NCBI GenBank assembly: GCA_016743945.1
Contig: JADGFI010000009.1
Span: 124,001-188,000 of the forward strand
Direction: 5' to 3'
Length of the DNA stretch: 64,000 nt
Origin: Desulfobacteraceae bacterium
GTDB lineage: Bacteria; Desulfobacterota; Desulfobacteria; Desulfobacterales; Desulfobacteraceae
Part shown: positions 56,397 through 64,000 of the stretch, one piece after another
Layout of the letters: every line of letters begins with the position of its first letter
Position numbering within the stretch: position 1 is the stretch's first letter
Program-made: the position numbers and the translations under genes
The notes under the pieces: model-generated
Told to the model about the DNA's origin: nothing
The model's input: the letters and a program-made list of their open reading frames with translations, nothing else
Databases searched by the model: none

Positions 56397-57356
56397 ATGC
56401 GGTTATGGCAGCAGGCAATGATTTCACTGGCATTAAATCATTCTATAAAAAATTTTATACAAAATTACAGACCGGCTTCAGTATTTGCCAGGCGTTTTGT
56501 TGGTGCAATTAATGAATTCGAAATTCTTCAAAAAGCAGAAGATCTGCGGAGTAAAGGCACTCTGGTGTCATTTTTCCATCTAGGAGAATATGTCAAAGAT
56601 AAGGATAAAATCCTGCAAACCATTGAATCATTGATAAAAGTAATCAAGGGTGTCAAAGAGACAGGGCTTGATAATCATATTTCCATAGATCCTACCCAGG
56701 CAGGATTGCTACAGGGATTTTCATTCTGCCAAAACAATTTAATCAAACTTGCCAGTTGTATTCAAAGTGCATCCGGTTCCAGTATCAGAACAAGTGCCAG
56801 AAACTATTTAATGATAGATATGGAAGACGCGTCTGTAACCCAGGCTACCCTGGATCTTTATGCAACACTGATTGACCGGAAACTACCAGCCGCATTAACA
56901 CTCCAGGCCTCCTTATTCCGGACAGAAAATGACCTGGAACAAATATTCAGGCATCCCGGTGCTGTTCGACTTGTAAAAGGGGCATTTGCTGAAAAATCAA
57001 GCATTTGTCATACCGACAAAGAAAAGATTGATCATCAATATCTGAGCCTCGGAAAAAAAATGTTGTTTCAAAGCACTTCAGGAAAAAGATTTTATCCCAT
57101 TTTCGGAACCCATGACCATCATATCATATACAAGTTGATTGCCCATGCCCGAAAAAATAATATATCTTCAGATCGATATGAATTTGAAATGCTTTTTGGT
57201 GTTCGCCCAAACCTTCAGGCTGATCTTATCCGACAAAAGCAGATTATCCGTGTATATTTGCCATATGGAAAAGATTTCTGGCCATATGCTGTTAGACGTA
57301 TTGGTGAAAATCCAAAAAATATCCGGTTCCTTGCAAGATCCTTATTTCCAGAATAG
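56397..57356 (+). CDS. Proline dehydrogenase
   Basis: 319 residues, the length of a stand-alone PRODH. Active-site blocks are present: YLMIDMEDASVTQATLDLY, RLVKGAFAEKS, PIFGTHDHHIIY, YEFEMLFGVRPNLQ and VYLPYGKDFWPYAVRRIGEN. It oxidises proline to pyrroline-5-carboxylate with FAD and passes electrons to the quinone pool. No P5C dehydrogenase gene is next to it. AAAGGAGGTTCT precedes the ATG. It follows the AraC gene by 102 bases and ends at a clear terminator. Confidence 0.92.
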   Translation: MRLWQQAMISLALNHSIKNFIQNYRPASVFARRFVGAINEFEILQKAEDLRSKGTLVSFFHLGEYVKDKDKILQTIESLIKVIKGVKETGLDNHISIDPTQAGLLQGFSFCQNNLIKLASCIQSASGSSIRTSARNYLMIDMEDASVTQATLDLYATLIDRKLPAALTLQASLFRTENDLEQIFRHPGAVRLVKGAFAEKSSICHTDKEKIDHQYLSLGKKMLFQSTSGKRFYPIFGTHDHHIIYKLIAHARKNNISSDRYEFEMLFGVRPNLQADLIRQKQIIRVYLPYGKDFWPYAVRRIGENPKNIRFLARSLFPE

Positions 57357-57368
57357 AACATTAAAAAT

Positions 57369-57395
57369 AACCGGTAAAATCCGGTTCATTTTTTT
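57369..57395 (+). terminator. Intrinsic terminator of proline dehydrogenase gene
   Basis: The stem AACCGG/CCGGTT with a six-base loop is followed by CATTTTTTT. Confidence 0.85.
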
Positions 57396-57447
57396 GTTGA
57401 GATAGAGCATGCTGTCCCGGAATTTTCATAGGTGGGTCTACATCTGG

Positions 57448-58251
57448 TTAGCGGGGAAGCTCAGTCCCTTCGCTCATGATCCGAATATACTCGATATAGG
57501 AATAAAGACGGTTGCGTTTCTGGCCGGTCACCTCTTTTACTATTCCAAGTTGTTCGAGCTCACGCAGGCAGGCATTGACTGTCGCTGGTGAAAGTTGGGT
57601 TCTCTCCTGAATCCAGTTCGGTGAAGCAATTGGCCGTTCGAGCATTGCTTTATGAATGAGATTGGTCGAACCGGATATGCGCTTCAGTTCATTAATACGC
57701 ACCCCATCTTTAGTGGAAAGTCTCATAAGTTGCTGGGCAGTTTTAACTGCCTGTGTTGCCGTATGAATAACGGCATCGGCAAAAAAATCGAGCCAAATCT
57801 CCCAGTTACCTGTCAAACGGACTTCGTTCAAAAGTTCATAATAACGTTGGCGGTATGTTTTGAAATAGAGACTGAGGTACAGCATTGGTTCCTTGAGAAC
57901 TTTTTCAGAACACAATAATAGGGTTATTACCAGGTGCCCGAGACGACCGTTACCATCAAGGAACGGGTGAATGGTTTCAAACTGGACATGTACCAATGCT
58001 GCTTTGATCAACACCGGAGTCTTTTCTGGCTGATCATGCCAAAACAATTCCAGTTTCCCCATACATTCCTGAAAATACTCAGGAGGTGGTGGTACAAAAG
58101 AAGCATTACCGGGGCGACTTCCACCAATCAAGTTCTGGCTTCTTCGAAACTCGCCCGGATCACATTCTTTGCCACGACCTTTTGATAGCAATACGCTATG
58201 AATTTCTTTCAGCAATCTAAACGAAAGAAAAAAAAGCCTTTGATAAACCAC
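57448..58251 (-). pseudogene. Fic family protein lacking its N-terminal third
   Basis: 267 residues from a GTG. The Fic core HPFLDGNGRLGHL has the catalytic histidine and the phosphate-binding glycines. The last residue of the motif, usually Arg, is His here. GEFRRSQNLIGGSRPGNASF is the conserved upstream block, and a C-terminal winged helix (SPNWIQERTQLSPATVNACL) follows. Normal members are about 370 residues; the N-terminal helical part is missing and the frame begins just 24 bases after the helicase stop. It may be a 5'-truncated gene, though it could still be translated. Fic proteins transfer AMP to target proteins. Confidence 0.7.
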
Positions 58252-58274
58252 AGTTTTCTAAGTGCCTGATACCA

Positions 58275-61200
58275 TCAGGCCAACTTTTTATGAAGGATCT
58301 CAACAATCGGAAGTTCCCACGATTGAATTTTCTCATGTTTGCCATCGTAGACTTCTCCATCTGTTTTCTGACGCTGAATAACGCCAAGCACCCTGGCGTT
58401 TGAAATGGTTTGGGTTTGATCATTCCATTTTTCCTTGCCTTTGTTCGAAAGTCTCGCAATGGTTTGATGATGCTTGTTTTCAATATAAATTTGATTCTTT
58501 TTTTCGACAATAAAAACTTTGTCCAGGGGATTAAGGGTTGCAAGCGCCTCATGAATCCTAGCGCCTTCTGGGAATGAAGCAGCATATGAAATAAAAAGAT
58601 CTTCCAACCCGAGGATCGAAACCGTTAAATTTTCATTAAATCCATTGATGTGCGACTGTTCTTCTTTTGTGGCATGGATAAAATCATGTTGTTCCAGAAA
58701 TCGCACGTGGGGATTTTGGGAGCCTTGAATCCGGCAGATATAAGCTGCCTTTATTGATCGTGTCATAGCCACGTAAAACAACCGTCTCTCTTCTTCGATA
58801 TCCTTTTGTTTCCACCCGCCGTCCAGAATGAACACAAAGGCAAATTCCATTCCTTTTACACTGTGGGCTGTGCCAAGGAATACACCGGTCCCGGTTTTGT
58901 GCTCCCGTTTTTCTTCCAAAAGGGTTTCAAGTGCAAAATCCTTTGCCCGATCAATGGATATTTCCAAGTCAGAGTTGATGGCGCACCATGCTTCGAGAAT
59001 CAACGCAATTTGACGTGTCCATGTATTTTTCTGCTTAAATTGTTCAAGAACTTCTTGCTTCAGGTCAAAGGGCGTCCTGCTCTCTTTTTTATGATCCTCC
59101 AAATATCGGAGAAACACCTGGATTTCTCTAATCTTGAACAGTGGAAATCCTGAACCATTTTTAATCGAATAACAAAACGGGATTTCTTCTCTTGCAAGGG
59201 CCATCCTAAGGGACACCAAAGACGGGTATCCCATTCCCTGCCGCGAAACCACTGCGACATCATGGAGTTTTATATCAATGTCTGTTGTGAATTGCTTTAT
59301 TTTTCGGGCAACAAACGCTGCCTGGGAAGCCATATCTTTAACTTGGACAACCTGGACCAACTCACTGGTTCCGATTTTGTGGGCTTGTTGTACCTGGGAT
59401 CTTCTTCTTTCATTAATCCGGCATGGGGAGTCTGTTTTCATTCGGTTTTTATTCAAGGCGATAAATGCGTTTGAGGCCTGAATAATAGGATAAGAAGACC
59501 TGTAATTTTCCACCATATAAAATGTTTTCGCTTCATAATCCTGCTGAAACTGCTTGATAAAACCTAGGTTTGCATTTCTAAATCCATAAATACTCTGGTC
59601 ATCATCACCAACCGCCATAATGGAAATGCTCTTGTCCCGATCCTGTTCAAGCCTTCCGGTCAAGGCTGAAATGAACCGGTACTGGCGGTCATCGATATCT
59701 TGGTATTCATCCACAAGAATATATCGGTATTGTGCCAGCAGATACTCTCTTGCCTCTGATTGTTCAATCCCGGCAATTTCGCGCTTCCCGTTTAAAATCT
59801 CAACTGCTTCTTCAATAATGGTATCAAATCCAATTGCATTTTTTGTCGGGTTTTGGCCCCTTTTTTTTTCCAGAAAGGATCGGCCGGTAAGGCGCATGGC
59901 AAATCCGTGATAGGTCATGGCCGTCACAAAGTTTGCGCTTGAACCGGTCAGTATCCGAATCCTTTTTCTAAGCTCAATCATGGCCTGGTGGTTGAAACAC
60001 AGAACAAGGATCGAAGCGGGATCAACTGATTTGGCCTTGATCAGCCAGGCACACCGATGAACAATTGTTTTGGTTTTGCCGGAACCGGGTCCGGCCAGGA
60101 CCAGTATGTTTTTTTCAGGCGGGGCGGCAACAACAGCTTCCTGGGTATGATTTTTAAGGGACTGGATGATCTCTTTGTATGCTTCTGCAGTCATGGCTGT
60201 TTGAATAAGTTTTTTCTCTTTCGGGAAATGTTGCTGGATAAAGGTATCATATGAGGATGAAAAATAATCACTGACAAACCCCAGAGCGGTTTTAATTTTT
60301 TCAAGGCCCAGGCGCGCATATTTTTCCATTACATGAACCTGCACATTTTTCTGATCATAGTGGTGGGACAGGGGCTCATAATCGCCTCTGGTATATTGTC
60401 TTTTCAGGCTTTCCGGAAGCATGGTCAGGGTCATTGCCTGCCGAAACACCCCCAGGCCGTTCTGTAGGGTAATCACCTTCATATCATGCATGAACAAAAG
60501 GCTTCGTTCAATCAAAGTCTTGTGGTCTCCTCGATATCCTGAAAGAAAAACATCAGACTGCATCTCTTTGGTGATATGGGATAAAAAAAACTCCGACATT
60601 ACCTGGGCCTGACCCTGCTGCAACTGCTTTGGCAGGGCTGAAATGATGGCGCTAAGGCAGAGTCTTGCACAATTGTGACGTAGCACCATTCTTTCTTTAA
60701 TCTTCTGCCAGGAAAATTTCACAAAAATCATCTGCTGTTCTGCCCCCTTTTTGCCAGCTATTTTCAAGCTCTTTCCCTGGCTTTCACCCTTATCGTTGGC
60801 AATGGCCTGTAATATTTTACCCACAACATCGGAATTAACCTGATCAAAGCCTTTATCTTTCAACCGCTGGGACATAAGCCTTAGATGGATGACATCGGGT
60901 GTGTCCGGCGTCATCCACGCGTCAGGGGACAATTGCTCCATAATCGCAAGCATCTGTGTTTCAATCTCCAGAAAAGATTCCAGCAGTTTAGGTGAGTTGC
61001 CCAGTCCCTTCGGCCTGACAAAGGCGGTCATGATAATCCCTTCCTTGATCAGTCCGACCTCTGCCATCTGGGATAAAAGTCCGATAACAAACTTTGAATC
61101 CAAATATTTTTCCGGCAGGTTTTCGATCTTTCCTAAATTGGCGCAGATAAGGTCTGCAGATAATAGTGCATCCTTATCCGCATTGAACAGGGTAAGCAGA

Positions 61201-63473
61201 GTCGTCCTGAACACCACTGCCATCATTTTAGAAATGTTCAGCGCGGCAATCTTCTCTTCAGCCTCTCGCATATCCCGGACAAGTGGTTTACCTTTAAAAA
61301 AGAGCGTCTGGTTAAAAGAACGCTTTAAAAACCCTTTTCGCTCAAGCCAGCTGACGCCGGTTTTTGCCCGGCCATCATCTTCGGCAATAGAATGTCCGAC
61401 CAGGCGCATGATTTCACCTGGGGTAATAACAATCTCTGGGGCTTTGGCCCCCCGTTTTTTCAAAACACCCAGGATTTTTTTTATGTCCTTTAAGGTGAGT
61501 TTTGAATAGGCATTTAATGAAAACTGATTTTCAATATCTTCCTGCTCATATAGGAGGATACAGTCTGCAGGGGCGGTATCTCTCCCGGCTCGGCCCGCTT
61601 CCTGTAGGTAGTTTTCAAGAGATCCAGGAATATCGGCATGAATGACCAGGCGGATATCCTTTTTGTCTATTCCCATACCAAATGCGTTTGTCGCACAAAT
61701 CACAGGGATTTTTCCGGCAACAAAATCATCCTGGATATTTCGTTTATCCGGTTCATTTCTTCCGGCATGGAATGCCTGTGCAGCAATTCCTTTTTCATTC
61801 AAAAAACCACTGATTTCTTCTGTTTTTTTCCTGCTGGCACAATATACAATGGCCGCACTGTCACCGTCAGAGACACTTTCTTTAAGACAATTAAAAATCA
61901 CATCATTTTTTTCGTTTTTTGTAACCGGCCATACCTGAAAACTTAAGTTTTCCCTTTGAACCCCACTGATAAAAGAAACCAAATCAAGCTCAAGTTTCTC
62001 ATTAAAGTGGCTGCAAATTTCTTCAATCACATCCTTTTTTGCGGTTGCCGTAAATGCACCGATAAGGGGAGGACTCACTCCCCTGTTCTGTTTTGAAATA
62101 AACTCGGCAACATTCAGATAATCGGGCCTGAAATCATGCCCCCATTTGGAAAGGCAGTGGGCCTCATCAAAGATCCAGCATCCCACATCCCTTGAGCCGA
62201 TCAGTTCTGCCACACTGAAATTGCGTAATTGCTCGGGGGAAATATATAAAACACCGATATCCCCCAACCTCACTTTTTCCATGACATCCCCTCGTTCAGG
62301 AAGCGTAAGGCTGCCGTTTATAGCACTGGCCGATTCCATACCCGTGGTTTTGTTCAAATTATCCACCTGATCTTTCATCAGGGCTTTGAGCGGTGATATT
62401 ACAACGGTGAGTTCGCCGGTCCGATTATACCGGTGAAGGGCGGGGATCTGGTAGCAGATCGATTTTCCGCCACCCGTAGGTAAAATGCCCAGCAGGGAGT
62501 TACCGCTAAGGTTTGAATCGATGATTTCTTTTTGAAGTTTCCGACCGTCCGGCAGCCTGCGGTACGCGTCAAACCCAAAGTATTTTTTTAAGAGTTTTTC
62601 AGAATCATTATTCTCCTTGCAATACTCGCAATCATTGCTGCCGCAGGCATACCGAAGTTTAGCAATAATGGTGGAAATCTGAGGGAATTCGTGTTTCACC
62701 CAGGGAGGGATGACGGAATTACCGCCGGACACTCTGAGCCAAGACAAGGCATAGGCAAGAACAGGTCTTTTTTGGGGATGATCGCAAAACCTGTTCCAGA
62801 TCTTTTCAAAGGCTGTTGAACAAATTTTTCCCCGGCACACCGCCATAAATATCTGTTTGGCCCTATCCTTGTCCGGAACAAATTTGGACAAGGAATGAAA
62901 CAGGTCAAAAATGCCGGTCATCTCCAATTTTCGATCACTTGAAGAAAACGGCTCAAAAGCAAAGGTATAAAATAAAATCAACCCGGGATCACTCCGATTT
63001 AATACCGAAAATGCCGCAATATGATCTTTAAAAACATCCCTGGTCAGTTTAGAGTCTGCCACTGGGTTATTTTTACTGTTCTTGATCAGCTTGTAGTTTT
63101 TTATCAGCTTGTGATAAGGGTTTTCCGGAAATGCGAGGGGCGACAGATAAAGCGTATCAATAACCGGTAGACGCAAAATTTGCGCCTCCTGTAAAACTTT
63201 TTTTACAAGGGCAAGGTCATGGTTGATAATATTGTGACCTAGTATATAATCGGCACCAAATGAAAAGTCCGACAATTCCTTTAACGCAGCCTTGCTATTC
63301 TTTATATCTTTTTTTTCAAATGTGTTACCGTTAAAAATTGCACCGATATGAAAGATATCCCCATTGGGAACGGCTTCAAAATCAACAATAAGGACATGCT
63401 TGAATTTCCCAAAAATCCGGCTACCCATATCCTCAATCGGGTTGATTTTCTCGCTTAAAAGATCAGTATTCAC
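58275..63473 (-). CDS. Giant fusion: DEDD exonuclease, RecQ helicase and UvrD helicase
   Basis: 1732 residues. Residues 25-155 are a DnaQ-like exonuclease: VDFEAV (Asp31, Glu33), GHNIINHD (His80, Asp86) and NNPVAD (Asp140). A cysteine cluster CGSNDCEYC lies at 277-285. Residues 300-660 are a RecQ helicase with PTGGGKS (332-338), FDEAHCLSKWGHDFRP (DEAH 436-439) and QEAGRAGRD (624-632). A helical middle region follows. Residues about 1090-1640 are a UvrD helicase: AGPGSGKT (1127-1134), VDEYQD (1254-1259), GDDDQSIYGFRN and HSVKGMEFAFVF. The start is GTG. The protein would trim and unwind DNA with two motors; it could serve repair or defence. Confidence 0.9.
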   Translation of the reverse strand: MNTDLLSEKINPIEDMGSRIFGKFKHVLIVDFEAVPNGDIFHIGAIFNGNTFEKKDIKNSKAALKELSDFSFGADYILGHNIINHDLALVKKVLQEAQILRLPVIDTLYLSPLAFPENPYHKLIKNYKLIKNSKNNPVADSKLTRDVFKDHIAAFSVLNRSDPGLILFYTFAFEPFSSSDRKLEMTGIFDLFHSLSKFVPDKDRAKQIFMAVCRGKICSTAFEKIWNRFCDHPQKRPVLAYALSWLRVSGGNSVIPPWVKHEFPQISTIIAKLRYACGSNDCEYCKENNDSEKLLKKYFGFDAYRRLPDGRKLQKEIIDSNLSGNSLLGILPTGGGKSICYQIPALHRYNRTGELTVVISPLKALMKDQVDNLNKTTGMESASAINGSLTLPERGDVMEKVRLGDIGVLYISPEQLRNFSVAELIGSRDVGCWIFDEAHCLSKWGHDFRPDYLNVAEFISKQNRGVSPPLIGAFTATAKKDVIEEICSHFNEKLELDLVSFISGVQRENLSFQVWPVTKNEKNDVIFNCLKESVSDGDSAAIVYCASRKKTEEISGFLNEKGIAAQAFHAGRNEPDKRNIQDDFVAGKIPVICATNAFGMGIDKKDIRLVIHADIPGSLENYLQEAGRAGRDTAPADCILLYEQEDIENQFSLNAYSKLTLKDIKKILGVLKKRGAKAPEIVITPGEIMRLVGHSIAEDDGRAKTGVSWLERKGFLKRSFNQTLFFKGKPLVRDMREAEEKIAALNISKMMAVVFRTTLLTLFNADKDALLSADLICANLGKIENLPEKYLDSKFVIGLLSQMAEVGLIKEGIIMTAFVRPKGLGNSPKLLESFLEIETQMLAIMEQLSPDAWMTPDTPDVIHLRLMSQRLKDKGFDQVNSDVVGKILQAIANDKGESQGKSLKIAGKKGAEQQMIFVKFSWQKIKERMVLRHNCARLCLSAIISALPKQLQQGQAQVMSEFFLSHITKEMQSDVFLSGYRGDHKTLIERSLLFMHDMKVITLQNGLGVFRQAMTLTMLPESLKRQYTRGDYEPLSHHYDQKNVQVHVMEKYARLGLEKIKTALGFVSDYFSSSYDTFIQQHFPKEKKLIQTAMTAEAYKEIIQSLKNHTQEAVVAAPPEKNILVLAGPGSGKTKTIVHRCAWLIKAKSVDPASILVLCFNHQAMIELRKRIRILTGSSANFVTAMTYHGFAMRLTGRSFLEKKRGQNPTKNAIGFDTIIEEAVEILNGKREIAGIEQSEAREYLLAQYRYILVDEYQDIDDRQYRFISALTGRLEQDRDKSISIMAVGDDDQSIYGFRNANLGFIKQFQQDYEAKTFYMVENYRSSYPIIQASNAFIALNKNRMKTDSPCRINERRRSQVQQAHKIGTSELVQVVQVKDMASQAAFVARKIKQFTTDIDIKLHDVAVVSRQGMGYPSLVSLRMALAREEIPFCYSIKNGSGFPLFKIREIQVFLRYLEDHKKESRTPFDLKQEVLEQFKQKNTWTRQIALILEAWCAINSDLEISIDRAKDFALETLLEEKREHKTGTGVFLGTAHSVKGMEFAFVFILDGGWKQKDIEEERRLFYVAMTRSIKAAYICRIQGSQNPHVRFLEQHDFIHATKEEQSHINGFNENLTVSILGLEDLFISYAASFPEGARIHEALATLNPLDKVFIVEKKNQIYIENKHHQTIARLSNKGKEKWNDQTQTISNARVLGVIQRQKTDGEVYDGKHEKIQSWELPIVEILHKKLA

Positions 63474-63587
63474 TATGGGATCTGCCCTTCATATTTATAT
63501 AACCATTTCTTATCTACAATTTCCGGGGGGAATTTGTACCAAATGTTTAACGTAACTGGCACTTGAAAGGGCCGTAAGTAAAGAGTC

Positions 63588-64000
63588 TTAAGGCCTTAAT
63601 GAGTGCGGGCTTTCGTGTAAAATGGGTTCAATTGGATTTCCCTGGTCTAAAAACTGTTTGAATTCATTCGATATCCTGTCATCTTTTGCAACATTGTCCC
63701 AAAAGGTATGCGCCAATCCTCTTAACCTTTCAAGTTCATCCTCACTGATATTCACATCCGGGATATTCGATGCATCAAAAAGGAATGGTTGAACTTCGCC
63801 TCCGCTTTTAGGTGCAAACCCCATTGAGCACATATCATAGCATGGCAATAGCCTGAATGAATCTCGCTCCATAGTTAAACTCAGATTACCTGGATGCATG
63901 TCAGTATTGTTAATGAGTTGGCCAAAATACCACATATGCTCAATAGTGAGTAAATCCTGTTCAGTGACCAGATTCTGAGTGAACAGTTCATTCAAAATTT
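63588..64000 (-). CDS. HipA-like kinase, C-terminal part (5' end outside window)
   Basis: The frame is open to the window edge, so only the last 137 residues are seen. FGQLINNTDMHPGNLSLTME is the HipA catalytic loop with its aspartate, and CYDMCSMGFAPKSGGEVQPF is the metal-binding segment in place of DFG. HipA proteins are serine/threonine kinases of toxin-antitoxin pairs that phosphorylate tRNA synthetases. The partner antitoxin would lie beyond the window. It precedes the giant helicase gene on the same strand by 114 bases. Confidence 0.8.
   Translation of the reverse strand, partial: ILNELFTQNLVTEQDLLTIEHMWYFGQLINNTDMHPGNLSLTMERDSFRLLPCYDMCSMGFAPKSGGEVQPFLFDASNIPDVNISEDELERLRGLAHTFWDNVAKDDRISNEFKQFLDQGNPIEPILHESPHSLRP

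Noticed and set aside
1..64000. CRISPR arrays, rRNA and tRNA genes
   Set aside because: No regularly spaced direct repeats and no recognisable RNA gene cores were seen on reading through.

Overview
The window looks like chromosome of an anaerobic, sulfate-reducer-like member of the Desulfobacterota (Desulfobacterales type). That placement is inference from gene content: several sigma-54 activators with GAF domains, a long beta-oxidation operon, a ModE-type regulator beside a MoeA-like gene, DUF362 and NapH/NapG-type iron-sulfur proteins, a DUF169 protein and DUF89. No rRNA, tRNA or CRISPR array was seen. Both ends cut genes: a nucleotide cyclase on the left and a HipA-like kinase on the right.

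Layout. 1-1230: end of a membrane adenylate/guanylate cyclase. 1393-9834 (minus): a porin, an overlapping trio (RND/MMPL exporter, LolA-like periplasmic protein, outer-membrane barrel), an MFS transporter and an AraC regulator. About 10.1 kb holds a 167-base relic of a second copy of the RND gene. 10.6-12.9 kb: APC permease plus acetamidase/formamidase. 13.1-15.5 kb: a partly decayed molybdenum-cofactor locus (frameshifted mobB relic, intact MoeA-like gene, internally deleted FmdE-like minigene) facing a ModE-type regulator across a perfect 11-bp inverted repeat.

15.6-30.6 kb is the metabolic core. A sigma-54 activator is divergent from an eight-gene operon for thiolase, hydratase/3-hydroxyacyl-CoA dehydrogenase, two acyl-CoA ligases, three acyl-CoA dehydrogenases and a CoA-transferase. 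A -24/-12 promoter and repeated half-sites lie between them, and a second -24/-12 promoter precedes a small zinc-ribbon gene after the operon. Together these should activate and oxidise an organic acid to acetyl-CoA.

30.8-38.5 kb: a transposase relic, an ion-transporter-like permease, BrnQ plus a serine hydrolase under a good sigma-70 promoter with a GntR-type operator, a FadR-family regulator, DUF89 and a TRIC channel. 38.5-49.4 kb is an accessory stretch of short genes, many broken (DUF362 relic, class 3 lipase, IS66 relic, unknown frameshifted gene, truncated LysE). It also has a sigma-54 activator/DUF169 pair with its own -24/-12 promoter, and a DUF3465 gene flanked by two attC-like structures, that is, a small integron-cassette cluster without integrase.

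49.5-52.6 kb: an operon of a DUF362 protein, a NapH-NapG fusion with about six iron-sulfur motifs, and a secreted Cache protein. 53.3-55.3 kb: decayed DUF2804, aldo/keto reductase and arylamine N-acetyltransferase genes. 55.5-57.4 kb: AraC regulator and proline dehydrogenase. 57.4-64 kb: a 5'-truncated Fic gene, a 1732-residue fusion of DEDD exonuclease, RecQ helicase and UvrD helicase, and the end of a HipA-like kinase.
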